Shown here: one piece after another, positions 26,414-34,886 of the stretch
How positions within the stretch are numbered: position 1 is the first letter of the stretch
Layout: every line of letters begins with the position of its first letter
DNA from: JAJPHU01 sp035553375
GTDB taxonomy: Bacteria; Planctomycetota; Planctomycetia; Gemmatales; Gemmataceae
Direction: 5' to 3'
Assembly (NCBI GenBank): GCA_035553375.1
Contig: DATNCY010000187.1
Coordinates: 1-64,000, forward strand
Length of the DNA: 64,000 bases
Made by a program: the position numbers and the translations under genes
The notes under the pieces: model-generated
Seen by the model: the letters and a program-made list of their open reading frames with translations, nothing else
What the model was told of the DNA's origin: nothing
The model's database searches: none

Positions 26414-28192
26414 ATGCCGAGAGAACAACTGCTGGGTCTGGCGAATGACGTGGATCGCTTGCTGGCGGCGGGCGCGGCGACGGCGGCCGGACATGACGGC
26501 TTATCCCGTCGCGCTCGCACGCTGCGCGAGCTGGGTCAGAAAGTGGCCGCCCTCCAACCCGTGGCCGACGCGGTCGAGCGCGTCACGGCGAGTAGTTCCC
26601 GCGAGATCGGCCGTGCTTTCCTCGATCTGGTGATGATGGCCCGCCAACTTCGCGGTAGCCTCGCCGGCGCTGGATCGGACGGAGCGCTTCAGGACGTGGA
26701 GAAAAGCGGTCCCTGGCAAACACCGACGCTCGCGCGCGACGTGTACGCGGCTCACGAATCGTTAACCGGAGACGCTTCCGCGTCGGCGCTCCATGACGTG
26801 GCGGAACGACAAGTGACCGGCGATCTGCGGCTGCTGCCGTCGGCCCTGGCCGCCCTGGAGAGTGGCAACACGCACCTTGCCGATCTCGTGGCCGATAAGG
26901 TGTTACCCGCTGTCGGCCGCGGTGTGCTGCCCGATTTGCTGGCCAAGCTGAATCTACAGGGCAAGTCGGCCGATGCTCGCCGACTGCGTGCCGTCTGCAA
27001 GATCGATCCCAAGCTCGGAGCCGAGTTGGTCCGCAAGGGATTGAGCGAAGGCAGTCCAGCCCTGAAGATTCAGTCATTGGAATGCCTGCCGGATGTGGGG
27101 CGGCCGGGCGAGGCGGAGAAGGCCGGTTTGGAATTGTGCCGGGAAAAGAAGAAGGATGTGCGTGTCGCGGCGCTGCGTGCCTTGCGTAAAGCGACCAGCG
27201 ACGAGGCGTTGGAGGCACTCATTCAGACCCTGCTTGAGAGCGACTGGCAAATCGTTCAGCCCGCGCAGGAAGTCCTGGCGGAGTTGCCGCACCCGAAAAC
27301 GACCGAGCGTTTGCTGCATGAGGTGGAGGAGCGAGTTGCCACCTTGCCCCCGCCGATAGCCAAGCCGAAGAAGGGGGCCAAGAAAGAGGTCGTCAAGACG
27401 GCGAAGAAGGCCGAGGCGGCCCGTGATAAGGCCATTGAGGACTTAATATTCATCCTCCAGGCGCTAGGCGGTCGCAAGGATGCTTCCAGTCCGCGAGTGC
27501 TGAAGGTCTTGCTGACACTGGCGCATTACACGGAGGAGAATGTCCGCCTTGAAGTTGTGGGGTTACTGGCCAAACTCGGCCCTGATGTCAAGGAAGTAGT
27601 GCCCGCGTTGCTTGAAGCCGTCAGCGACGCCAGCGAAGACGTGAGAGAGACCGCGATTGATGCACTGGCGGAATTCCCGCCCGAAAAGCGCGAAGCCGCG
27701 ATCCCTACCTTGATTGACCTAGCCGGCAATGCCAAAGGCAAGGAAAACATCCTCTATCAGATCGTCGGCATGCTGCCCAAGCATATGGACCGCTTCGGCG
27801 ATAAGATTCTCGACCTGCTGGGTCAGTTGCTCAAAGCGAAAAACAATTATGTGGCGAGCGAGGCGGCCAATGCTTTGGGGGAGATCGGTTTGCCGGCCCG
27901 GAAGTTTCTGCCGCAGATACTGGAACATGTGAAGATGGCCGACTCTGAGGCCGATTTCGAGCCGATCTTTGTCAACATCGAGCCGGAAGGGACAACCTCC
28001 ATTCCGGCCCTGATGAAGCTACTGAGTGAGCGCAAGTCCCGTACTCGGGCAAATGCGCTTCAAGGTTTGGAAGGCTACGGCCCGAGAGCTAAGGCCGCCG
28101 AGTCACTCGTCACCAAACTGCTCAAGGACCGCGATTGGTGGGTCAAATATAAGGCTCAATCGGCTCTTGCCGCCATCAGGAACGAGAAGTAG
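26414..28192 (+). CDS. HEAT-repeat scaffold protein
   Basis: 592 residues from ATG 26414 (MPREQLLGLANDVDRLL). A longer frame exists only by reading through the palindromic repeat and is rejected. Residues 1-150 are helical without clear repeats. HEAT-type helical pairs then run to the end: VRVAALRALRKATSDEALEAL, VRLEVVGLLAKLGPDVKEVVPALLEA, VRETAIDALAEFPPEKREAAIPTLIDL, YVASEAANALGEIGLPARKF and VKYKAQSALAAIR. A Lys-rich linker (PKKGAKKEVVKTAKKAEAARD, near residue 320-340) divides two groups of repeats. It follows the SWIM gene by 83 bases and overlaps the end of the opposite-strand SWIM gene by 17 bases. Probably a protein-binding scaffold; partner unknown. Confidence 0.85.
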   Translation: MPREQLLGLANDVDRLLAAGAATAAGHDGLSRRARTLRELGQKVAALQPVADAVERVTASSSREIGRAFLDLVMMARQLRGSLAGAGSDGALQDVEKSGPWQTPTLARDVYAAHESLTGDASASALHDVAERQVTGDLRLLPSALAALESGNTHLADLVADKVLPAVGRGVLPDLLAKLNLQGKSADARRLRAVCKIDPKLGAELVRKGLSEGSPALKIQSLECLPDVGRPGEAEKAGLELCREKKKDVRVAALRALRKATSDEALEALIQTLLESDWQIVQPAQEVLAELPHPKTTERLLHEVEERVATLPPPIAKPKKGAKKEVVKTAKKAEAARDKAIEDLIFILQALGGRKDASSPRVLKVLLTLAHYTEENVRLEVVGLLAKLGPDVKEVVPALLEAVSDASEDVRETAIDALAEFPPEKREAAIPTLIDLAGNAKGKENILYQIVGMLPKHMDRFGDKILDLLGQLLKAKNNYVASEAANALGEIGLPARKFLPQILEHVKMADSEADFEPIFVNIEPEGTTSIPALMKLLSERKSRTRANALQGLEGYGPRAKAAESLVTKLLKDRDWWVKYKAQSALAAIRNEK

Positions 28193-29123
28193 CGAGAGCC
28201 GATGCGCGGTTCCGATCGGTTTTGGTAACCGTCGAGGGGTTCGCGCCGCCTTGCTCGCCCAGAAATACCTCCAGGCCGCGCGCCGAAGCAGCCGCGTAGA
28301 TCGGCTCCAGTGAATCCAGCAAATCCGCCTCACCGCGCCAGAACGGGAACGCTCCCAAACGCTGTAACCATGCCGCCGGCACCGGCGGCTGACGCACTTC
28401 GCCGAACCTATCTTGCGGCATACCGCCGACACCCCAGAAAATCGCCGGGTCAGTCGGTATCGGTTCGGCAGGCGCAATCGATGCTTCCTCGCCCGTATCC
28501 GCAGCGGCGGATTCGGAGGGAGGAGCCGAGGCCGGCGCGCCGCGGCTCAAACGCTTGAGCAGTTCTTCGCGGCCAAGACCGCGCAACTGAAACAACAAAA
28601 ACGGATCGCGGTCGAACTCCTCACCGAGTAGATAATATACCGCCGCGACATGCTTACACGGATTCGACCAGTCCGGGCAGGAACACTCGGTGGTCAGATC
28701 GCCGGACTTCTCCGGAAATAGCGAGAGCTTCGCGTCGGTGAAAACTTGTTCGATGTCCTGCGGCATTTCGCCGGCCAGTAATTTGGCCACGAAAAGCGCC
28801 TGTCCCGATAGCGCCCGCACAAGTTGGTCCCACTGCTTGGCCGACAACTCCTGAACCGCGATGGCAACCTTGTAGGGTTGGGACGATGAACCCTGCACCT
28901 TGGCCGTCACCTTGCCCTTATTCACATCGATTGCCAGCACTTGACCATTACGGGCGTAGGAGCGGCCGCGACCCAGGCGTGCGCCGATGTCGAAACTCTC
29001 CAACACGGCGATCCAGCGTTTGGCCCACCAGCTTTGACCGAATGCGCCGCGCTTCGACTGCGACTTGATACCGCCCTTGGCCTTGCGCGGCCGCGAACGA
29101 GGATAGAAATCGCGATACCACAT
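28176..29123 (-). CDS. SWIM zinc-finger protein (second copy), partner of SNF2 helicase
   Basis: 315 residues. The SWIM motif is Cys147, Cys149, Cys156, His158 (CSCPDWSNPCKH). The N-terminus (GAFGQSWWAKRWIAVLESFDIGARLGRGRSYARNGQV) is the conserved start of the SWIM family found beside bacterial SNF2 helicases, of which Bacillus YwqB next to YwqA is the known example. The ATG lies four bases after the helicase stop, so translation is coupled. The C-terminus is acidic and Ala/Pro-rich, then a segment with TVTKTDRNRASALATSRS overlaps the HEAT gene end on the other strand. Confidence 0.9.
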   Translation of the reverse strand: MWYRDFYPRSRPRKAKGGIKSQSKRGAFGQSWWAKRWIAVLESFDIGARLGRGRSYARNGQVLAIDVNKGKVTAKVQGSSSQPYKVAIAVQELSAKQWDQLVRALSGQALFVAKLLAGEMPQDIEQVFTDAKLSLFPEKSGDLTTECSCPDWSNPCKHVAAVYYLLGEEFDRDPFLLFQLRGLGREELLKRLSRGAPASAPPSESAAADTGEEASIAPAEPIPTDPAIFWGVGGMPQDRFGEVRQPPVPAAWLQRLGAFPFWRGEADLLDSLEPIYAAASARGLEVFLGEQGGANPSTVTKTDRNRASALATSRS

Positions 29124-29127
29124 AGCG

Positions 29128-32100
29128 CTAATCTCCGATGGCTTCCTGTCGCAGCGTGAACAGGTCTTTCAATTGGTCGTTGGATAGTTCGGTCAGCCAA
29201 CCCTCGCCGGTGCCGACCACGCGGGCAGCCACGTCACGCTTGCGTTCGATCATATCATCGATTTTCTCTTCCATTGTACCAACGCAAACGTACTTATGCA
29301 CTTGCACGTTGCGCGTTTGACCGATGCGGAAGGCACGATCGGTCGCCTGGTTTTCGACGGCGGGGTTCCACCAGCGGTCGAAATGGAAGACGTGTTGCGC
29401 GGCCGTTAGATTCAAGCCGGTGCCGCCCGCCTTGAGCGACAACAAAAACAAACGAGGGCCGTGCGGATCGTTCTGAAAGCGCTCAACCATGTGGTCGCGT
29501 TTCTTGGCGGAAACGCCACCGTGCAGGTACAGCACTTCGCGGCCGAAAGTTTCATGCAGATAACGCTGAAGAAGATCGCCCATCTCCGTGAACTGCGTGA
29601 AGATCAAGGCGCGATCGCCCGCGTCCAGCACTTCCTCAAGCATCTCCGTCAACCGCGCCAATTTACCGGAACGTCCGGCGATGACCGAATGATCGCCGAG
29701 GAACTGCGCGGGATGATTGCACACCTGCTTGAGCTTCATGAGCGTGCTTAAAATCAGTCCCTTGCGCTGAATGCCTTCGGATTCGTCGATGGATCGGCTC
29801 GTTTCCTCAACGACGGCCGCATAAAGCGATGCCTGCTCGCGCGTGAGATTGCAAAAGACCTTCATCTCCAGCTTGTCGGGCAGGTCGGTGATGATGCTTT
29901 TGTCGGTCTTGAGACGGCGTAGCACGAATGGTCCGGTCAATCGCTTGAGCCGGTTGGCCGCGTCGGGATCGCGGTTGGCCTGGATCGGCACGAGGAAACG
30001 ACGGCGAAACTCGGTCTGCGTGCCGAGGAAGCCGGGATTGAGGAACTGCAAGATCGACCACAGATCGCCGACGTGATTCTCGACCGGCGTACCCGTCAGT
30101 GCGATACGGTAATCGCCGCGCAAGGCACGCGCGGCCTGCGCCTGTTTCGTCTCCGGGTTCTTGATGTTCTGCGCCTCATCGAGAATGACGCCGCTCCAGT
30201 CCACTTTCTCCAGCGTCTCGCGGTCGCGGTGTAATAACGCATAACTGGACAAAACCAGGGCGTGTTGTTTCACTTTCTTCGAGAATGCCGATCCCTTGAC
30301 GCGCTGTAATCCATGATGGACGAGGACCGGCATTTCCGGCGTGAAGCGTTCGGCCTCTTTCTTCCAGTTGCCGACGACGGAGGTAGGACAGATGAGTAGT
30401 ACCGGCCGGCGCTCGCCTGCTTCGCGCTCGCGCTGAAGGAGAGCCAGCGTCTGCACGGTCTTACCCAAGCCCATGTCGTCGGCCAGGCAAGCACCGAGAC
30501 CCCACTGGCGCAGGAACGCCAGCCAGGAGTAGCCACGCGCCTGATAGGGACGCAATGTGCCCTGGAAAGCGAATGGCGCGGCCAATTCCGCGAATGAAGT
30601 TCGACCCTCAAGTTGGCCGAGGAAATCCGCGATCCAGCCTTCGGCCTCGACACCGCTGACTTCGAGATCGGCCGGCCCTCGCTCCGCGCCCAAGGCCATC
30701 CGCACAAGTTCGCGCAGCGTTGTCTCGTCGCCGGCCTTCTTCTTCCAGAAGTCGAGGGCAGCTTGAATCTCCTCGGGGCTAACCTGTACCCATTGACCGC
30801 GTAGGCGCACCAACGGCGTCTTTAATTGAGCGAGCATCTCCAGTTCGCGCAGCGACAACGGTTGATCGCCCAGCGCGGCCAACCAGTCGAAGTGAATGAT
30901 CGCGTCCAGGGACAAGCCGCTGCCGCTGGTCATCTTGGGTGTCTTGACGTTGGCCCGCACGGTCAAGCGCTGACGTGTGCCCTTGCGCGTCCACCACGCC
31001 GGTAATAGCACGCCGAAGCCCGCTTGTTCCAGTAACCAAGCTGTCTCCGTCAGAAACGTGTGCGCGCCGGCGGCATCGGCGTCGTAGCCGCCGGGCGCGG
31101 CCGTCTTCAAGCTCGCCTCCACGGGAGGACAGATAGCGGCTGCTTGACCGAGAGTGGTAAGCAGATATTCACGAGAGTCAAAGGTGCTTTTTTTGAAGAC
31201 AGCGGCCACACGGCCCTTCGGCGTCCAGGCGTCGGCGACCGGGATAAGTAAACTCGGATCGTCGCGCGCCTGCAACAGATAGCGGACCTGCCATTCGTTC
31301 GGAGCGGTGACGCCGTTGTCCTCTTCGTCGCTCGCGGCCGGTTCTTCCAGACGGAAGCACAGACGAAAAGGAGCCGCCGTCGAGACGAGAACGGGACGCT
31401 GCCAGGTGCGCACTTGTTCCGCCAACTGACGCTGGGCGTTGGGAGCGGCCGTTAATACGCCATCCGGTGAACGCAGCGCGTGCAACCATTCATCGTGAAT
31501 GCTGGCGAAGGCCGAGGCACGCTTCTTGACTCGGCGACCCGATGGCGGGGCCATCGCCACTACGGCGGGCGCGACGCTGGGCCGAACCAGGGCATCGACC
31601 AAATTCTCGACAAACGCGGTGAGTACGGCGAGAGCGGACTGCTCGGGAGGAGCATTCGTCGTCGCGCTGAGCGCTCGACAGGCGGGCGGCATGGCTGCGG
31701 CTAATTGGCTCAATCGTTGGCTGTCCGGCCCGCTCAGCACCGGCAGCCAGGAAGCGCGATACACCTCGCCGATCAACCGCAGCGAAGGAACGAACCGCTC
31801 GGCCGCCACCAGCGAGCCAGCGAAACGAAGAGCCAGGCTCCAGTAGGCCAATGTCGAGCCGATCACCACGCCGGCCCCAAGGGTGTCTCGTCCCACGCAG
31901 GCGCACAATAGCGCGATGGCTTCCTCGTTGGACAGCGGTAACGCGGTGATACTCCAGGGAGTCAGCACCGGCGGAGTTTTCGCCTCGGGAGTAGGACCGA
32001 TGATCGGGCTGGAAGGGATGGGCTGATCGTTCAGCGCCGGTAGCCAGAGAGTGCGCGTTTCGATCGCGCTGTCGCGCGGCGCTGCTTCCGGCGCGGCCTC

Positions 32101-32262
32101 GGCCAGCGCCTCGGCGACACGAGCCGCCCCCGCGTTGGCAGGGTAAAAACGAGGGGGGGTATTCTTGGTTTTTCGTCCGCGCCGGACCACCGGCGTCGAA
32201 GGAGGAGTTTCACCCCAGACGAGCAGACGCCCGTCCTCTACGCTGGCATGAACGAGAATCAT
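29128..32262 (-). CDS. SNF2-family DEAD/DEAH-type helicase
   Basis: 1044 residues from ATG 32262 (MILVHASVEDGRLLVWGE). Residues 1-540 are a helicase-associated region of the bacterial SNF2 type. The motor follows: motif I DDMGLGKT near 595, Walker B DEAQNIKN near 694, motif III ALTGTPVENHVGDLWSILQFLNPG, and the helicase C half with YLHGGVSAKKRDHMVERF, LLSLKAGGTGLNLTAA and DRWWNPAVENQATDRAFRIGQ. All motor motifs are intact, so it should be an active double-stranded nucleic acid translocase. A SWIM gene follows four bases after. The role in bacteria is not settled; repair, remodelling of bound protein or defence are open. Confidence 0.94.
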   Translation of the reverse strand: MILVHASVEDGRLLVWGETPPSTPVVRRGRKTKNTPPRFYPANAGAARVAEALAEAAPEAAPRDSAIETRTLWLPALNDQPIPSSPIIGPTPEAKTPPVLTPWSITALPLSNEEAIALLCACVGRDTLGAGVVIGSTLAYWSLALRFAGSLVAAERFVPSLRLIGEVYRASWLPVLSGPDSQRLSQLAAAMPPACRALSATTNAPPEQSALAVLTAFVENLVDALVRPSVAPAVVAMAPPSGRRVKKRASAFASIHDEWLHALRSPDGVLTAAPNAQRQLAEQVRTWQRPVLVSTAAPFRLCFRLEEPAASDEEDNGVTAPNEWQVRYLLQARDDPSLLIPVADAWTPKGRVAAVFKKSTFDSREYLLTTLGQAAAICPPVEASLKTAAPGGYDADAAGAHTFLTETAWLLEQAGFGVLLPAWWTRKGTRQRLTVRANVKTPKMTSGSGLSLDAIIHFDWLAALGDQPLSLRELEMLAQLKTPLVRLRGQWVQVSPEEIQAALDFWKKKAGDETTLRELVRMALGAERGPADLEVSGVEAEGWIADFLGQLEGRTSFAELAAPFAFQGTLRPYQARGYSWLAFLRQWGLGACLADDMGLGKTVQTLALLQREREAGERRPVLLICPTSVVGNWKKEAERFTPEMPVLVHHGLQRVKGSAFSKKVKQHALVLSSYALLHRDRETLEKVDWSGVILDEAQNIKNPETKQAQAARALRGDYRIALTGTPVENHVGDLWSILQFLNPGFLGTQTEFRRRFLVPIQANRDPDAANRLKRLTGPFVLRRLKTDKSIITDLPDKLEMKVFCNLTREQASLYAAVVEETSRSIDESEGIQRKGLILSTLMKLKQVCNHPAQFLGDHSVIAGRSGKLARLTEMLEEVLDAGDRALIFTQFTEMGDLLQRYLHETFGREVLYLHGGVSAKKRDHMVERFQNDPHGPRLFLLSLKAGGTGLNLTAAQHVFHFDRWWNPAVENQATDRAFRIGQTRNVQVHKYVCVGTMEEKIDDMIERKRDVAARVVGTGEGWLTELSNDQLKDLFTLRQEAIGD

Positions 32263-32411
32263 GCACGTCTCACCCCACGGGGGGCCGTGCGGTATGGGAT
32301 TGACACATCGTGTCAGAAAAGCCCATTTTTCTAGCAATCCGGCACGGCTCGCTCTCTCCATTAGAGATAGCAGGATTCGGACACTCGGCCAGTTTCGCTC
32401 GATCCCTGTCG

Positions 32412-32714
32412 TTATCCTTGCTCCAGCGGCGGCGTTCCCTGGTGGTCTCCTTCCTCATGGTGATGAGAGGATTTTCTTTCGCGCATGCCGAGAACGGCTC
32501 CATAAATGAACCCGGCCAGGGCGAGGACGCCACTGCCGAGAACCGCGCCGTCCAGACCCAGCGAAAGATTGTCGTTCAGCACGCCAAGCAGCGTTCCAAG
32601 GATCGCTCCGGCGAAACTACCCGCGAAACTGCCGCAGATCGCGCCACCGAGCATTAGCTGGAGCAACCGCATTAGAGAGGGACGGCGCCCGGACGCCGCG
32701 CTTGAGGACGACAT
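32412..32714 (-). CDS. Small glycine-zipper membrane protein
   Basis: About 100 residues from ATG 32714 (MSSSSAASGRRPSLMRLL); ATG 32735 and 32672 are other options and no start has a strong ribosome-binding site. The core LMLGGAICGSFAGSFAGAILGTLLGVL is a glycine-zipper membrane segment, and VLALAGFIYGAVLGM is a second. The C-terminus is His/Glu-rich (RERKSSHHHEEGDHQ). It lies 76 bases after csrA on the same strand, so the two may share a transcript. No named family recognised. Confidence 0.6.
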   Translation of the reverse strand: MSSSSAASGRRPSLMRLLQLMLGGAICGSFAGSFAGAILGTLLGVLNDNLSLGLDGAVLGSGVLALAGFIYGAVLGMRERKSSHHHEEGDHQGTPPLEQG

Positions 32715-32790
32715 CAAGCAGGTGTTCGCTGGCATTTGGCTCAGAACATCGTGTGATGGTCGCATGGTTCGACGGAAATTGGGAAGCAAC

Positions 32791-33012
32791 TCAGATCGAA
32801 GGACAAGGAGTTGACGGCGTACTCGGCACGGCGACAGCCGATTCACTCGCTCTCTGGATACGCTCCCAGACTTCACGACGATGAATCGACAACTCCGCGG
32901 GAGCATCGATTCCCACCCGGACGCGCTCGCCGGATACCTGCAAAATGGTCAGGACAATGCCCGCCTCGGGGATCACGATTTGTTCGCCGCACTTGCGGGC
33001 CAGCACCAACAT
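32791..33012 (-). CDS. csrA: CsrA, RNA-binding carbon storage regulator (copy 2)
   Basis: 73 residues from ATG 33012, with GGAGG eight bases upstream. Family core is present: MLVLARKCGEQIVIPEAGIVLTILQVSGERVRVGIDAPAELSIHR. It differs clearly from copy 1 (389-586) in strand 2 and in the longer C-terminal tail, so it is a paralogue and not a recent duplicate. A 13-bp-stem hairpin (33050-33084) lies in its leader. Genes next to it (small membrane protein, two-component system) do not reveal its targets. Confidence 0.93.
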   Translation of the reverse strand: MLVLARKCGEQIVIPEAGIVLTILQVSGERVRVGIDAPAELSIHRREVWERIQRASESAVAVPSTPSTPCPSI

Positions 33013-33049
33013 GAGTCCATCCTCCGGTGATAAATCAGGAAACGAGACG

Positions 33050-33084
33050 CCCTGGAGATCGAACATGAAGCTCGATCTCCAGGG
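33050..33084 (-). promoter_or_regulatory. Hairpin in the csrA leader
   Basis: Arms CCCTGGAGATCGA and TCGATCTCCAGGG are perfect and flank a 9-nt loop, 38 bases before the csrA start on the minus strand. The stem carries a GGA in each strand sense. It could be a leader control element or another dispersed palindrome. The rest of the 443-base gap 33013-33455 has only a weak nested hairpin (33277-33311). Confidence 0.45.
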
Positions 33085-33455
33085 GCGACCCAGGGGATTG
33101 ACCTTCCCTTCCGACAGGGAGAAGGCGAATCAGACCATCCGACGCTGGACGATCCGCGGGTGTGAAGATTCGCAGCATGGTGTCCGCGCGGGGGGAGGGT
33201 TGGCGAAGTCGCCACACCCCATGCGGGCGTCGGTCGATCTTTTATTCTTCCGATAGCAAGTGCCATACCGAAAAACGGTGAATCGCGGGGTGTCGCCCCA
33301 ACTGTTCACCGATTAGCCGTTTACGTTAAGTGACGTATCTTCGCTCGTTAAGAGGCTAGAGATAGCTTGGTGAGGATTTTTCCAAGACGGACAGTTTTCG
33401 CGCTGGACTCGGCATTCCTCGCCGACGGTATGCGTTGACCAAACGAAAAAATCGC

Positions 33456-34886
33456 TCATCCTCCCTTGTCCGATTCCGTGACGATCTTATCCACGGCCAG
33501 CCCCAGCAGGCGCAGTTTGTGACGCAGCGTTGCCCGGCTAATGCCGAGTATCTCGCTGGCCTGCTGCTGGTGGCCATGCGTTTGCTGTAAGATTTGCGGC
33601 AGCAACACACGCTCGACGGAAGCCAATACCTGACTGTACACGTTTGACTCGCCGCGTTGCAGCAAGCCCGCGACCAACGTCTGCACATCCGGCAAAACGG
33701 CCGGCGAGGACTGCGCCGGTTCGAGCGCTTGGCCGCGCAGGTTGTCAGGCAGGAACTCCGGCAGCAAAATATGTCCCGAAGCGTTGACCATCGTTTGCTT
33801 GATGACACCCTGCAATTCACGCACGTTGCCAGGCCAAAGATAGCTCTGTAGCAACTCCAGCGCTTCCGGGGCCAGGGCGCGCAGGTCCATCCCTAGTTCG
33901 CGGTTGTAGCGGAACAGGAAGTAATGCGCCAGTTCCGCCACATCGTCGCGCCGTTCACGCAAGGGCGGCACCTGGATGGTCACGACCTTGAGCCGATAGT
34001 ACAGGTCGGCGCGGAACTGCCCCTCGCCAACCCGTCGCTCCAGGTCTTGATTGGTCGCCGCCAACACGCGGACGCGCGTTTGCAGCGTCTCGTTGCCGCC
34101 CAAGCGCTCAAAACGCTGCTCTTGCAGCAGACGCAGTATTTTCGCTTGCAGCATCGGCGGCATATCGCCGATTTCGTCGAGGAACAGTGTGCCCCCGTCA
34201 CACTGCTCGAACTTGCCGATTCGCCGACGATCCGCTCCCGTGAAGGCACCCTTCTCGTGGCCAAATAGCTCGCTTTCAAGCAACGTCTCGGGAATGGCAG
34301 CGCAGTTGATGGCCAGGAACGGTCCATCGGCTCGGGGACTATGCTGATAGAGAGCGCGAGCAACCAACTCCTTTCCCGCTCCACTTTCTCCCAAAATGAG
34401 GACATTCACATCCTGTGGAGCGAGCCGGCCAATCAGCTTGCACATCTCTTGCATGGCGCGACTGCGGCCAATGATTTGATCGCCACTCGATTCGGCCGGC
34501 AGCACCGCCGGCGTGCGCATGAGCCGCGCCGCGGCGAACGCACGCTCAAGTACCTGACTGAGCAATTCCAGATTGACCGGCTTGACCAGATAGTCAAACG
34601 CGCCCTGTTTCATCGTCTCAATAGCCGTGTCCGCCGTACCGTGAGCCGTCACGAAGACCACGGGACGTTTCGGATCCAACTGGCGAATATCCTGATACAG
34701 TTCCAGCCCGGGGCGATCCGGCAGCTGCAAGTCGAGCAAGACCACATCCGGCTGATGTTCCTCCAACTGTCGCCAGCCGTCGGCCGCCGTGCCCGCCGTC
34801 AGCACTTCGACGCCATCCGCTTCGTAGACGTAGCGAAACGAGTAGCGCACGCTCTCTTCATCGTCAATCACCAGCAGCTTCGGCAT
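33456..34886 (-). CDS. Sigma54-dependent response regulator, NtrC family
   Basis: 476 residues from ATG 34886 (MPKLLVIDDEE). Receiver 1-120 with phosphorylatable Asp in VVLLDLQLPDRPG and Lys in FDYLVKPVN. AAA+ domain 145-380 with GESGAGKE, the sigma54-contact loop GAFTGA, Walker B GGTLFLDEIGDMP and the WPGNVRELQ motif. C-terminal Fis-type helix-turn-helix (ASEILGISRATLRHKLRLLGL). All activator motifs are intact. It overlaps the kinase gene by 23 bases. A sigma54 promoter 1.7 kb away (36590-36605), in front of the trehalose genes, makes those genes its likely target (inference). Confidence 0.95.
   Translation of the reverse strand: MPKLLVIDDEESVRYSFRYVYEADGVEVLTAGTAADGWRQLEEHQPDVVLLDLQLPDRPGLELYQDIRQLDPKRPVVFVTAHGTADTAIETMKQGAFDYLVKPVNLELLSQVLERAFAAARLMRTPAVLPAESSGDQIIGRSRAMQEMCKLIGRLAPQDVNVLILGESGAGKELVARALYQHSPRADGPFLAINCAAIPETLLESELFGHEKGAFTGADRRRIGKFEQCDGGTLFLDEIGDMPPMLQAKILRLLQEQRFERLGGNETLQTRVRVLAATNQDLERRVGEGQFRADLYYRLKVVTIQVPPLRERRDDVAELAHYFLFRYNRELGMDLRALAPEALELLQSYLWPGNVRELQGVIKQTMVNASGHILLPEFLPDNLRGQALEPAQSSPAVLPDVQTLVAGLLQRGESNVYSQVLASVERVLLPQILQQTHGHQQQASEILGISRATLRHKLRLLGLAVDKIVTESDKGG

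Noticed and set aside
33277..33311. Nested weak hairpin between csrA and the response regulator
   Set aside because: The arms are short (7 and 4 bp) and could arise by chance in this base composition.
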